This document shows positions 1 through 8,101 of a DNA stretch of 64,000 bases, one piece after another. Every line of letters begins with the position of its first letter. Position 1 is the first letter of the stretch. The notes under the pieces are model-generated. The model saw nothing but the letters and a program-made list of their open reading frames with translations. It ran no database searches and was not told the DNA's origin. This DNA is from JAAXKN01 sp036261625. Its GTDB lineage: Bacteria > Bacteroidota > Ignavibacteria > Ignavibacteriales > SURF-24. The position numbers were made by a program, and so were the translations under genes. The DNA is taken from the NCBI GenBank assembly GCA_036261625.1, contig DATAKL010000007.1, positions 62,001 through 126,000 of the forward strand. The letters are read 5' to 3'.

Positions 1-1032
1 TCTTCCGTAAATTCTGTCTATTACTTCAGCGACTTTTATTATATGTTCAATTTCAGCGTCGTAGCCGGTGTTTTTTGAAAGGCGCTCCATCCAGTCCAGT
101 GCTGCCTTAGGACCCCAGTCCTCAGGAGGTTCGGATAGTGTTTCATGCGCCGTCCAGCGGTAACGCTCGGACTTAAAATCGTAGAATGTTCCGTTTAAGT
201 TCTTAAGCGAAAGCCCCCCTTCGGTGCCGTAAAAAGAGGCTTCAATTACGGCGTCGCGCCCTGCCGACTGCCTCCAGGAGCAGGAGAGGTTTACCGTGGT
301 GTCACCTTCAAGATCAATTCTTACAGATGCATAATCCTCCACTGCCTGATCGGTATTCCTGAAGTATTTTCCTTTGGCAAAAAGGCGGCTTGATACGCTT
401 TCCACATCAGGATAGTCCAGCATCCATAAAGCCAGGTCTATTAAGTGTATGCCCAAGTCCATAACGCATCCGCCGCCGGAGAGGAGGGGATTGTAGAACC
501 ACTCCTTGTCGGGACCGTATGCATTATGGAATACCAGGTCCACGGCATAAACGTGGCCAATTCCGTTATCGTTTATGATCTGTTTCATTTTCTGAATGCC
601 GTCTAAGTAGCGGTACGTAAGGTCAACTCCCAGGAGGCGGTCTGCCTTCCTTGCAGCTTCAATTACGCGCATGACCTCTTCTTTATTTCGCCCCAGGGGT
701 TTCTGGCAGAAGACAGCTTTTCCTGCTTCGAGCGCCATGATGCTTTCCTCGGCATGCAGTGCGCTTGGAGTTGCTATTACTACGGCTTCCAGGTCGTCTT
801 TCTTTAAGAGTTCATTCAGGCTTTTAAGAACCCTCGCCTTTGGTGAAAGTTTCCGGGCTGTAAGGGCCAGTTCGCTTGCCGGGTCTACAATATAGCGCGC
901 TTCGGCTTTCCCGCTTTTTAGTATGGCTTCCATTCTGTTCCGGCCGATCCAGCCTACGCCCAGAAAACCCAGCCTGGGTTTTTCTTTTACAGGGACTTTA
1001 AGAGTCTTCTGCAGTAGGTCATTTTTATTCAT
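1..1032 (-). CDS. Gfo/Idh/MocA-family NAD(P)-dependent sugar oxidoreductase, cut by the window edge
   Basis: The reading frame starts at ATG 1032 and is still open at base 1, giving at least 344 codons, so nearly all of a typical family member is present. The N-terminus has a Rossmann nucleotide-binding loop (GFLGVGWIGRN, about residues 22-32). The family EKP motif appears as QKPLGRN near residue 113, with Gln for the usual Glu. A GCVMDLGIHLIDLALW stretch matches the conserved Gly-x-x-x-D-x-x-x-H segment that holds the catalytic Asp and His. Such enzymes oxidise or reduce a sugar or sugar-nucleotide hydroxyl with NAD(P). It is the last visible gene of the leftward operon, 79 bp after the dehydrogenase, so it probably acts on the same sugar. 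The substrate cannot be deduced. The family call is firm. Confidence 0.88.
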   Translation of the reverse strand, partial: MNKNDLLQKTLKVPVKEKPRLGFLGVGWIGRNRMEAILKSGKAEARYIVDPASELALTARKLSPKARVLKSLNELLKKDDLEAVVIATPSALHAEESIMALEAGKAVFCQKPLGRNKEEVMRVIEAARKADRLLGVDLTYRYLDGIQKMKQIINDNGIGHVYAVDLVFHNAYGPDKEWFYNPLLSGGGCVMDLGIHLIDLALWMLDYPDVESVSSRLFAKGKYFRNTDQAVEDYASVRIDLEGDTTVNLSCSWRQSAGRDAVIEASFYGTEGGLSLKNLNGTFYDFKSERYRWTAHETLSEPPEDWGPKAALDWMERLSKNTGYDAEIEHIIKVAEVIDRIYGR

Positions 1033-1111
1033 ACTAATCCGCTTTAATTATTTTGACATCCTTCACATTCCTGAATATCAGTCACATCTGCCGGTCAGTA
1101 TTATTTACTTA

Positions 1112-2230
1112 CTAAGTATATTTAATTACTGCCTTTAAGAATCCATCCGGTCTTTTGCCTGCCATGTCAAATGCATCGGCTATCTGGTCCAAGCCGAAAG
1201 TGTGAGTAATTAAGGGGAAGGGATCCATTTTTCCTTTTACCACGGCATCCACAGCCGAGCGGATTCCGTCAATGTAGATTTTCTCGTCGCGTTCATGAGC
1301 ATTTATAACATCCAGGCCTCTCCAGTTCCAGAGCTGCATGTTTACCTGTCTGGGCGCGTCCTGATGGTATCCTGCAATGATAAGTTTTCCTCTTACTTTG
1401 GTAAGTTCACCTGCCAGGTCGAGCGGCCACTGGTGTCCCGCAGCTTCAATGACGCGGTCGCAGAACTGACCGCGGGTAAGCGACTTAACCTCTTCAATTA
1501 TTCTCCAGTGGTCATCCATCAGAATTGTTTCAGAGGCTCCGTACTGTCTGGCAATTTCGAGTGTAAAGGGGCGCCTTGAAATTGCAATAACCCTTGCACC
1601 TGCCAGGGAAGCCAGGTTGCTTAAGAGAGCCCCCAGGAACCCGATACCGATTATTGCCACTGTCTGGCCTTCTTTAATATCACTCCTTTGGAATATGTTC
1701 ATTGCACATCCCAGGGGTTCGCCGGGGAATGGTTTGTCTTTTAATTCCTCAGGGAGCTTTACAACATTCTCGGCAGGGGCAACATCATATTCGGCATAGG
1801 CGTGATAGGAAAGTGCCGCCACATAATCGCCGGGATGAAAATCCTTTACATCACTTCCAGTTTCTTCAACGATGCCCCAGCCCTCATGACCCGGAGCCCC
1901 GGGTTCAAAAGGATATGTAAACCACGTTCTTCCTTCGTAGACCGGTATGTTGGAAGAGCAGAGCCCGCAGCCGGAGAGGCGGATGAGCACTTCATTGGAG
2001 GCGAGGTCAGGTTTGGCTACATATCTTACCGCAATCTGCCCGGGTCCTGAAAATATTGCGCTGCGCATAATGTCGGTCCACATGCCTTCTGCTTTTTCGG
2101 CTTCGGTTTTTTCTTTCTCAACGGGTGAGCCCTGCCTGCCGGCGGGCACGGCGCCGCTCGCCCCTGCAGTTTGGGCTACAGGTTCACTATTTTTTTGTTT
2201 TTCTTCGTTTTTTAATTTTTCATCATTCAT
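1112..2230 (-). CDS. Zinc-type medium-chain alcohol/sorbitol dehydrogenase-like protein with an unusual N-terminal extension
   Basis: From about residue 55 this is an MDR dehydrogenase: a GroES-like domain with CGLCSSN (first zinc ligand Cys) and PGHEGWG (His-Glu), then a Rossmann domain with AIIGIGFLGAL near residue 195. The four-Cys structural-zinc lobe is absent. Start ATG 2230 overlaps the upstream stop (ATGA), which supports translational coupling and residue 1 as the start. Residues 1-49 are Lys/Glu/Ala-rich and have no counterpart in the family; Met50 and Met55 are likely ancestral starts. Codons for residues 22-27 lie in a GC-rich stretch that shares 15 identical bases with the palindrome at 13371-13416, so part of the extension may be captured repeat DNA. 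It probably oxidises or reduces a sugar hydroxyl made by the two epimerases upstream. Confidence 0.85.
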   Translation of the reverse strand: MNDEKLKNEEKQKNSEPVAQTAGASGAVPAGRQGSPVEKEKTEAEKAEGMWTDIMRSAIFSGPGQIAVRYVAKPDLASNEVLIRLSGCGLCSSNIPVYEGRTWFTYPFEPGAPGHEGWGIVEETGSDVKDFHPGDYVAALSYHAYAEYDVAPAENVVKLPEELKDKPFPGEPLGCAMNIFQRSDIKEGQTVAIIGIGFLGALLSNLASLAGARVIAISRRPFTLEIARQYGASETILMDDHWRIIEEVKSLTRGQFCDRVIEAAGHQWPLDLAGELTKVRGKLIIAGYHQDAPRQVNMQLWNWRGLDVINAHERDEKIYIDGIRSAVDAVVKGKMDPFPLITHTFGLDQIADAFDMAGKRPDGFLKAVIKYT

Positions 2231-4329
2231 TGCGCCACCTTTTTCATTCTGTGGAAAGAGGATGTTTTTCTGTTTTTCAGGAGCCAGTGGTAAAGCTTTT
2301 CAACGCCCTGACGGGCTGAGACCTGCGGAACCCATCCGGTTACGGCATGGAAGTTAGCTGTATTGGAGACATAGTACCGCTGGTCGCCCTGGCGCCAGGT
2401 GTTGTAGTTTACGTGCGGCTTCTGTCCGTGCAGCTGTTCAATTATCTCCAGAAGTTCAAGAAGGCTTACCGTATTCTGCGGGCCTCCTCCAATGTTGTAA
2501 GCGTTGCCGCGTGTTGTATCTATCTGTTCGTGAGCCTTCAGCATTGCATCTATCAGGTCGTCCACAAAGAGTATATCCCTAACCTGAAGCCCGTCGCCGT
2601 AAATTGTAATCGGTTCGCCTCTTAAGGCCTTCAGGAGGAAGAAAGCCACCCATCCCTGGTCTTCAGTTCCGAACTGGTGTGTGCCGTAGATGCAGCTCAT
2701 GCGGAAGACGACGTTCGGTATATTGTAAATCCTTGCATAATCTATTATATACTGGTCGGCCGAGCCTTTGGAGCATCCGTAAGGGCTGTGGAAATCGAGA
2801 TGCCGTTTCTCGCTTATTCCCTGCATTCTGATTGCCTCATCGGCAGGTTCATAACGGGTTGTATCCTTCTGCATTTTTATATCGGTCAGCTCGCCGTAGA
2901 CCTTGTTTGTTGAAGTAAAGAGAAGGGGAATCGGTTTACTCAGGGATCTGAGTGCTTCAAGCACGTTGAGTGTTCCTCTGAGATTCACCTCGAAATCGTT
3001 AATAGGATTTTCAAGGCTTGTTGTAACCGCCACCTGGGCTGCAAAATGGAACACACTTTTTGCCTGCCGGACAGAGTCGCGCACGGCATAGGGGTCGCGC
3101 ACGTCGGCCACCTTCACCTGCAGCATATCCCCGTGCGTGTCGATGAGCCACTGCAGGTTCTCCTCAACACCAGGTCTGGAAAGGTTGTCGAATACTATTA
3201 CGGGTGTACCTGCAGACAAAAGGCGGTGGGCAAGATTTGTGCCTATAAAACCTGCTCCACCTGTAATGAGCACCGGGCGGCTTTCATCCCTCCTGCTGCG
3301 TCTTGGCGGCGTGCCGGGCTTCTGCTTTTTTACTTCAACGAGCTTTGCTTTTTCCGTCAGGTTCGTATCTTTGATTGTGCCGAATCTGGCCATCTGTTTA
3401 ACGCCGTTTAAGCCTTCTTTTGCCCAGACCCGGTAAAGAAGTTTTGCGCGCCCGTCGGGGTACTTGAGCCCGAAATGGTAATGACGCTCATCGCCGTGGA
3501 AGACTTCCTGGAATGGAAGATCGGGATGAACATCCTGTGCAGAATGCCAGTATGCGCGCTCGACGGGGGCTTCCATTAAATTTGCAAAATTCCTGAGCTG
3601 GCGGAATTCATCATGGCGCCACGTGGAGTATCCGGCAGCGGTGATCCAGACTTCAGGGTTCACCTTGTTGCGGCTTAAGACCTCACGCACCTTGCTGATG
3701 GCCTGAGGCCACTCGCTCCAGTCGAATTCCCAGGTGCCCGGAAAACCGTGTATGCCGACGGCATCGAAATGCTGAACTACGCCTCTCTGGCAGAGGAGTT
3801 CCATCCAGCTCGGATCAATAGGGGAGATTCCCCCAAGGACAGTCTTAACTTCCTTTTTCCTGAGGAACTGTGCGGCCAAAGATACCATCTCGCTGAAAAT
3901 TTCCCAGTTCGGATCCAGCCTCCAGTCCCAGTCGTAAAGATTATTCGGTTCGTTCCAGAGCTCAGCCCACTCGAAGTAGCCTTCGAAGACGTTAAAGACA
4001 GATTCCAGAAATTCAGTGTAATCCTTAGGGTTCTTCGGCGGGCTGGATACCTTCTGTTCCAGCCCTAAATAGGGAGGTGTATATGTAAAGCAGGGAAGCA
4101 CGTTAACCTCCTCTTTAAGGCGGGGTATTAGCCACTTATACCACTCCTCGCCTTCTTTTGTATACCATTCGGCCCATGAAAACCCGGTTCGGATTTCCTG
4201 AATTCCAAGCGCTTTAAGGTCCGATAGTATATTTTCCACTCTTTCTTTTTCGCCTATTCTGAACCATTCCACAATCCCGATAAGCGCATGTTTACGCTTT
4301 GGCAGATAATCTATCTTTAGTTTTTTCAT
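2227..4329 (-). CDS. Fusion of a clan GH-A glycosidase-like domain with a CDP-paratose 2-epimerase-like SDR domain
   Basis: This 700-residue protein has two enzymatic parts. Residues 1 to about 325 form a TIM-barrel glycosidase-like domain related to beta-xylosidases, with ELWNEPNN carrying the acid/base Glu127. The strand where the nucleophile Glu should sit reads VWITAAGYSTW, with Ala231-Ala232 where ITE-x-GYST is expected, so it may not hydrolyse glycosides. A basic linker (about 333-352) follows. Residues 353-690 are an extended SDR epimerase: GGAGFIG at 357-363, Tyr517/Lys521, and the TSTNKVYGE and GTEDQGW signatures typical of CDP-paratose/tyvelose 2-epimerases. It overlaps the upstream epimerase stop and the downstream dehydrogenase start by 4 bases each. 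The epimerase half is probably active on a CDP- or UDP-sugar. The glycosidase half may bind a sugar or glycan. Confidence 0.85.
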   Translation of the reverse strand: MKKLKIDYLPKRKHALIGIVEWFRIGEKERVENILSDLKALGIQEIRTGFSWAEWYTKEGEEWYKWLIPRLKEEVNVLPCFTYTPPYLGLEQKVSSPPKNPKDYTEFLESVFNVFEGYFEWAELWNEPNNLYDWDWRLDPNWEIFSEMVSLAAQFLRKKEVKTVLGGISPIDPSWMELLCQRGVVQHFDAVGIHGFPGTWEFDWSEWPQAISKVREVLSRNKVNPEVWITAAGYSTWRHDEFRQLRNFANLMEAPVERAYWHSAQDVHPDLPFQEVFHGDERHYHFGLKYPDGRAKLLYRVWAKEGLNGVKQMARFGTIKDTNLTEKAKLVEVKKQKPGTPPRRSRRDESRPVLITGGAGFIGTNLAHRLLSAGTPVIVFDNLSRPGVEENLQWLIDTHGDMLQVKVADVRDPYAVRDSVRQAKSVFHFAAQVAVTTSLENPINDFEVNLRGTLNVLEALRSLSKPIPLLFTSTNKVYGELTDIKMQKDTTRYEPADEAIRMQGISEKRHLDFHSPYGCSKGSADQYIIDYARIYNIPNVVFRMSCIYGTHQFGTEDQGWVAFFLLKALRGEPITIYGDGLQVRDILFVDDLIDAMLKAHEQIDTTRGNAYNIGGGPQNTVSLLELLEIIEQLHGQKPHVNYNTWRQGDQRYYVSNTANFHAVTGWVPQVSARQGVEKLYHWLLKNRKTSSFHRMKKVAQ

Positions 4330-5474
4330 ATTGTAAGTCCTCTTTTCTCAAGCTCGTAGTTTGCCGAATCAACCTGGTCTCTTGCAATCTGGCCTGAAAG
4401 CCACCCGGAGAGTTCAGTGAGCCCCTTCTCCAGTGAAACCCTGGGTTTATAGCCCAGGACCGACTTAGCCAGGGAAATGTCAGCAAAGCAATGCCTTATA
4501 TCTCCAAAGCGGTACTTGCCGCGGATGACCGGTTCCAGGCCCTCTTTACCCAAGACCTGTGCCATTTTCTCAGCCACTTCACGGATCTTATAAGGGCGCC
4601 CGCTTCCAATATTAAATACTCTGTCGGAAGCCTTTGGAACTTCAAAAGCAAGCCTGCAGGCCTGAGCTACGTCGTAGACGCTTACAAAGTCGCGCATCTG
4701 ATTGCCGTCTTCAAATATGACAGGAGGGTTATTATTCAAATATCTGGAACCAAATATGGCAAGGACGCCCGTGTAAGGGTTGGACAGGGCCTGCCTGGTT
4801 CCGAAGACATTGAAAAACCTGAGTGCAACGGTCGGAATGTTGTATGCCCGGCCTATCATAAGGCAGAGACGCTCCTGATCGTATTTGGAAAGGGCATAAA
4901 CAGAAGAAAGTGAAGGTGTTTTGCTTTCAGGCGTGGGAACAGGCCTGAGGAAGTTTCCCCTGGTGTCATAGAGTTCCCAGATGCCCTTCTTAAGCTGTTC
5001 TACTGAGCGCTGAGCGCTTACCTTGAGTTTTCCGTCGGAAGTCTTATAAAGTCCTTCTCCGTATATGCTCATGCTGGAAGCCACGACGAGTTTTTCCACA
5101 GGATTTTTGATGAGCAATTCCAGAAGTACAGCCGTACCGAGGTTGTTTACGCTTGTATAGTTTTCAATTTCATACATGCTTTGTCCGACGCCTACGCTGG
5201 CAGCCAGATGAAAGACGCCGTGGATGTTTTTGAGGGCTTTTTCAAGGGCCTCTCTATTGCGCACGTCGGCGTAGATAAATTCAACCTCTTTGTTCAGGTA
5301 ATCGGGGGGAGAAGGTTTGTTTCCGTTTGATTTTTTTTTTGCAGGTGTGCCGCCGTGGACCTGGGGAGAGAGATTGTCGAGAACGCGTACATTGTACCCG
5401 CTGCGGAGGAGTTCATCGCAAAGGTGTGATCCGATGAAGCCCGCCCCGCCTGTGACCAGTATGTTTTTACCCAT
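4326..5474 (-). CDS. NAD-dependent nucleotide-sugar epimerase/dehydratase (extended SDR)
   Basis: This is a 382-residue extended SDR with the NAD loop GGAGFIGSH at residues 9-17, catalytic Tyr193 and Lys197 in SSVYALSKYD, and the C-terminal GSGRPYKIREVA and GYKPRVSLEKGL segments of UDP-glucose 4-epimerase and dTDP-glucose dehydratase relatives. It presumably acts on a UDP-, CDP- or dTDP-hexose. It is the first gene of the leftward operon, starting at ATG 5474 after an AAAAGGGA ribosome site, and its stop overlaps the start of the fusion gene. Residues about 39-57 (Gly/Lys/Pro-rich) look like an insertion relative to the family. They include three lysines encoded within a run of ten A on the coding strand (5331-5340), a possible slippage site. 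The sugar specificity is not readable from the sequence. Confidence 0.88.
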   Translation of the reverse strand: MGKNILVTGGAGFIGSHLCDELLRSGYNVRVLDNLSPQVHGGTPAKKKSNGNKPSPPDYLNKEVEFIYADVRNREALEKALKNIHGVFHLAASVGVGQSMYEIENYTSVNNLGTAVLLELLIKNPVEKLVVASSMSIYGEGLYKTSDGKLKVSAQRSVEQLKKGIWELYDTRGNFLRPVPTPESKTPSLSSVYALSKYDQERLCLMIGRAYNIPTVALRFFNVFGTRQALSNPYTGVLAIFGSRYLNNNPPVIFEDGNQMRDFVSVYDVAQACRLAFEVPKASDRVFNIGSGRPYKIREVAEKMAQVLGKEGLEPVIRGKYRFGDIRHCFADISLAKSVLGYKPRVSLEKGLTELSGWLSGQIARDQVDSANYELEKRGLTI

Positions 5475-5605
5475 ATAGTCCCTTTTCTTATAGTAAACTC
5501 TTCAAGCCTTTAGAAACCAATCGTTTCATATTCAAAATTATCTATCGTCACAGGAGGAAGATCATATAAACACAAAAAACAGAAAGAACTTACAGCAGCA
5601 GAAAA

Positions 5606-5661
5606 AAATTGTCAAAATGCCGCATAAGAGATTTCAGAGATGAGCGGCATTTTGACAATTT
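5606..5661. repeat. Perfect 18-bp inverted repeat in the 410-bp gap between the sugar operon and the inositol-phosphate synthase gene
   Basis: Arms at 5606-5623 and 5644-5661 are exact reverse complements around a 20-nt loop. Read on the minus strand the stem is followed by a T run, so it could serve as a second terminator for the gene at 5885-7261. It lies over 200 bp past that gene, beyond a better terminator, and directly upstream of the sugar operon. It could instead be an operator or leader hairpin for that operon. The rest of 5475-5884 contains no gene that I can support. Confidence 0.6.
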
Positions 5662-5827
5662 GTTCCGGAGTAACTAACATTTCATAAATGTTCTTGATAT
5701 GTACAAAGACTTACCTCTTAACATTGTATGAACTTTGCTGTACTTAGTCAAGGTTATTATTTCAGAACCTACATGCAATCCTTGGAATTCCGATTAATTT
5801 CAAAGGTTGTGCGTTCATGGCGGGCAT

Positions 5828-5864
5828 AAAAAAGGAGAAGCATAATTTCTTATGACTTCTCCTT
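5828..5864 (-). terminator. Rho-independent terminator after inositol-3-phosphate synthase
   Basis: A 9-bp stem (5832-5840 with 5856-5864) is extended inward by CATAA/TTATG across a one-base bulge and a TTTC loop. On the minus strand it is followed by a run of six T. It begins about 20 bp after the stop at 5885. Confidence 0.8.
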
Positions 5865-5884
5865 AAAATCAAATTGCAGAAGTT

Positions 5885-7261
5885 TTACTTTACGGCTTTT
5901 CTCAGCTTCGGGCTTAGTTTCCTGCTTATAGGCTTGTGTACGACTTTCTGCTGAGGCATTTCATCTTCCATATGCGTTATGAGCTCCTCACCCATGATCT
6001 GACGTAACTTGTTTTTGAGCTTCATCATCTGAATGAAAAGATCATGCTCGGCAACTGTGTCGGAGGTGTGCATCGGGCTCTTAAAGTAGAACGACAGCCA
6101 GTCCTGTACGCCGTACATTCCGGCCCTATGCGCCAGGTCGGCAAAAAGAATAAGGTCAAGTACAATCGGGGCAGCAAGAATTGAATCCCTGCAGAGGAAA
6201 TCGATCTTAAGCTGCATCTGGTAGCCCATCCACCCGAAAATGTCTATATTGTCCCAGCCTTCCTTATTGTCTCCTCTCGGGGGATAATAGTTGATCCTTA
6301 CCTTATGGTAGAAGTTGCCGTAAAGCTCGGGGTAGAGCTCAGGCTGAAGAATTCCTTCCAGGACAGAGAGCTTGCTTTCTTCTTTAGTCTTAAAGCTTCC
6401 GGGGTCATCCAGGACCTCGCCGTCGCGGTTGCCCAGGATGTTGCTTGAGAACCAGCCGTTGAGTCCCAGCATTCTTGCCTTGAGCATAGGGGCAATGACG
6501 GTTTTAATGAGCGTCTGTCCGGTTTTGAAATCCTTGCCTCCCACGGGAACATGCATCTTCTCAGCAAGTTCCATTATAGCCGGGGTATCCACAGTCAGGT
6601 TCGGCGCACCGTTTATAAACGGCACACCTTCGGAAATTGCGGCATAAGCATAAAGCATGCTTGGAGGGATATTGGGGTTATTACTTTTCATCCCTTCTTC
6701 GAAGAGTTCCAGTTTTTTGTGAATGCCGTTTACCGGAATAAAAGTTTCGGTTGATGCACACCATATAACCACCATACGGTTTACATTGTGGGCTTCCTTG
6801 AAGGTTCTGATGTCGTCTCTAAGCTGTTCCATCAGATCAAACTTAGACGTGCCTTTTTTCACCCACGTTCCGTTAAGGCGTTTTACGAATTTCCGTTCAA
6901 ATACTCCCGGCATTGAGCGGATGCCCTCGAGGTCTTCCTTTACTTTCAGAAGATCCTTTTCTTCCAGGACTTTAGCATTAAGAGCGGATTCGTAGCAGTT
7001 CTCATCACGTATGTCCCAGCCTCCAAAGACAAGGTCATTCAGGCCTGCAAGCGGCACAAAATCCTTGATCATCGGAAACTTCTCCTCGTTTCTGGGCCCG
7101 AGCCTTATTGTGCCCAGCTGTGTGAGTGAACCAATAGGCCTGGCCAGCCCTTTTCTAATTGACATGACTCCTGCCAGAAAGGTTGTAGCTACTGCTCCGT
7201 TAATTCCTACAATCATCACTCCCAGTTTTCCCTGGGGTTTCTCAATCGTCGCATTTCCCAT
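5885..7261 (-). CDS. Inositol-3-phosphate synthase
   Basis: The 458-residue protein converts D-glucose 6-phosphate to 1D-myo-inositol 3-phosphate with NAD. It has an N-terminal nucleotide-binding segment (VMIVGINGAVATT, about residues 14-26), the WCASTE segment near residue 166, and conserved catalytic-domain stretches GKDFKTGQT, GNRDGEVLDDPGSF and KIDFLCRDSILAAP. The last holds the active-site Lys and Asp. The length suits the FCB/Bacteroidetes branch. A GAGAGGG ribosome site precedes ATG 7261. It is monocistronic, with its own terminator, and a tandem 17-bp repeat about 80-115 bp upstream may be regulatory. In this group myo-inositol phosphate feeds inositol phospholipids or compatible solutes. 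Which one applies here is not shown. Confidence 0.93.
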   Translation of the reverse strand: MGNATIEKPQGKLGVMIVGINGAVATTFLAGVMSIRKGLARPIGSLTQLGTIRLGPRNEEKFPMIKDFVPLAGLNDLVFGGWDIRDENCYESALNAKVLEEKDLLKVKEDLEGIRSMPGVFERKFVKRLNGTWVKKGTSKFDLMEQLRDDIRTFKEAHNVNRMVVIWCASTETFIPVNGIHKKLELFEEGMKSNNPNIPPSMLYAYAAISEGVPFINGAPNLTVDTPAIMELAEKMHVPVGGKDFKTGQTLIKTVIAPMLKARMLGLNGWFSSNILGNRDGEVLDDPGSFKTKEESKLSVLEGILQPELYPELYGNFYHKVRINYYPPRGDNKEGWDNIDIFGWMGYQMQLKIDFLCRDSILAAPIVLDLILFADLAHRAGMYGVQDWLSFYFKSPMHTSDTVAEHDLFIQMMKLKNKLRQIMGEELITHMEDEMPQQKVVHKPISRKLSPKLRKAVK

Positions 7262-7342
7262 TTTACCCTCTCATTATGTTGTACGTGTCTGTTTAGGATC
7301 TACAGGAGAAAAACACTTTTGTATCACATTTGCTTTATCTGC

Positions 7343-7376
7343 ACAGTGTATATTTTAATACAGTGTGTATTTTAAT
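7343..7376. repeat. Tandem 17-bp direct repeat upstream of the inositol-phosphate synthase gene
   Basis: Two abutting copies, 7343-7359 and 7360-7376, differ at one base (ACAGTGTATATTTTAAT and ACAGTGTGTATTTTAAT). They lie about 80 bp upstream of the minus-strand start at 7261 and about 170 bp upstream of the plus-strand gene at 7549. The position suggests a promoter or operator pair in the divergent control region. The remainder of 7262-7548 shows no gene. Confidence 0.55.
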
Positions 7377-7548
7377 ATAAATAAATAAGAACAAATGTAA
7401 ACAGCAAACGGGCATATGCATTTGTCACAAATTATTGGACCCGGAGGGGAGGCGCCCTTGCCTTGAATAAGTCATTATTTTTAAGGAAAATATAAAAAGT
7501 GCTAGTTTATTGTGCAGATTATAAGCATAAACATTTTTGAGGTGAATT

Positions 7549-7938
7549 ATGGTTGAAGAATGGTTTTACGACCAGACCGGAGAAGCGCGGTTTTATCTGG
7601 ACGAATATAAATTCATCAGTAAAAGCGGAAAGGAAATAGCCACACTGGAAGGGCAGACCGTCTTGTCAACTACAGGCGAGACACTCGGCACATTCCGCCA
7701 TGGCGCCATTTTCGACATGGACGGAAGGCTGATATCTACAATTTCAACCGGAAGGGGTTATGTACCCGACACTTCTGAAATCTTTAGCGGCGACCCTGAC
7801 AATGCGGAGTACATTCCTACCGATGAAGACCTGACAGATGAGCCGGGAGACCCCGGAATCTCAGGAGTCCCTTATAAACCTATAAATGCCGACTGGTCGG
7901 ATACCACATTGGAGGCCTTTTTCGGCACAGAGCTTTGA
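7549..7938 (+). CDS. Small soluble protein resembling 4-fold beta-flower proteins
   Basis: The protein has 129 residues, no signal peptide and no membrane segment. Residues 1-75 contain short strand-Gly-turn repeats (WFYDQTGEARFY, YKFISKSGKEIATL, TVLSTTGETLGTF, AIFDMDGRLISTI), each with a Gly turn followed by a beta strand. This matches the four-bladed beta-flower family as I remember it. The C-terminal 50 residues are acidic and Pro/Gly-rich, probably disordered, ending in a hydrophobic WSDTTLEAFFG motif that could be a docking peptide. A GAGGTG ribosome site precedes the ATG. It stands alone between two promoterless gaps. No function is assigned. Confidence 0.6.
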   Translation: MVEEWFYDQTGEARFYLDEYKFISKSGKEIATLEGQTVLSTTGETLGTFRHGAIFDMDGRLISTISTGRGYVPDTSEIFSGDPDNAEYIPTDEDLTDEPGDPGISGVPYKPINADWSDTTLEAFFGTEL

Positions 7939-8101
7939 GCAAAATCTAAGTGCTGGTATTATCAAAATCTGGCATTATTAATGCGCCCTTAAGTGTACCT
8001 GGGGCATATTGATCCGCATTTTAACATTTTTGAACAGTTTATTCTTCCCTTCAGGTGCTTAATTACACGCATTTGAATAATATTAGCCAGAAATAGATTC
8101 T

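Noticed and set aside
1947..2357. 136-codon plus-strand frame across a gene junction
   Set aside because: Antisense to the dehydrogenase extension and the end of the fusion gene, both supported by domains and overlaps.
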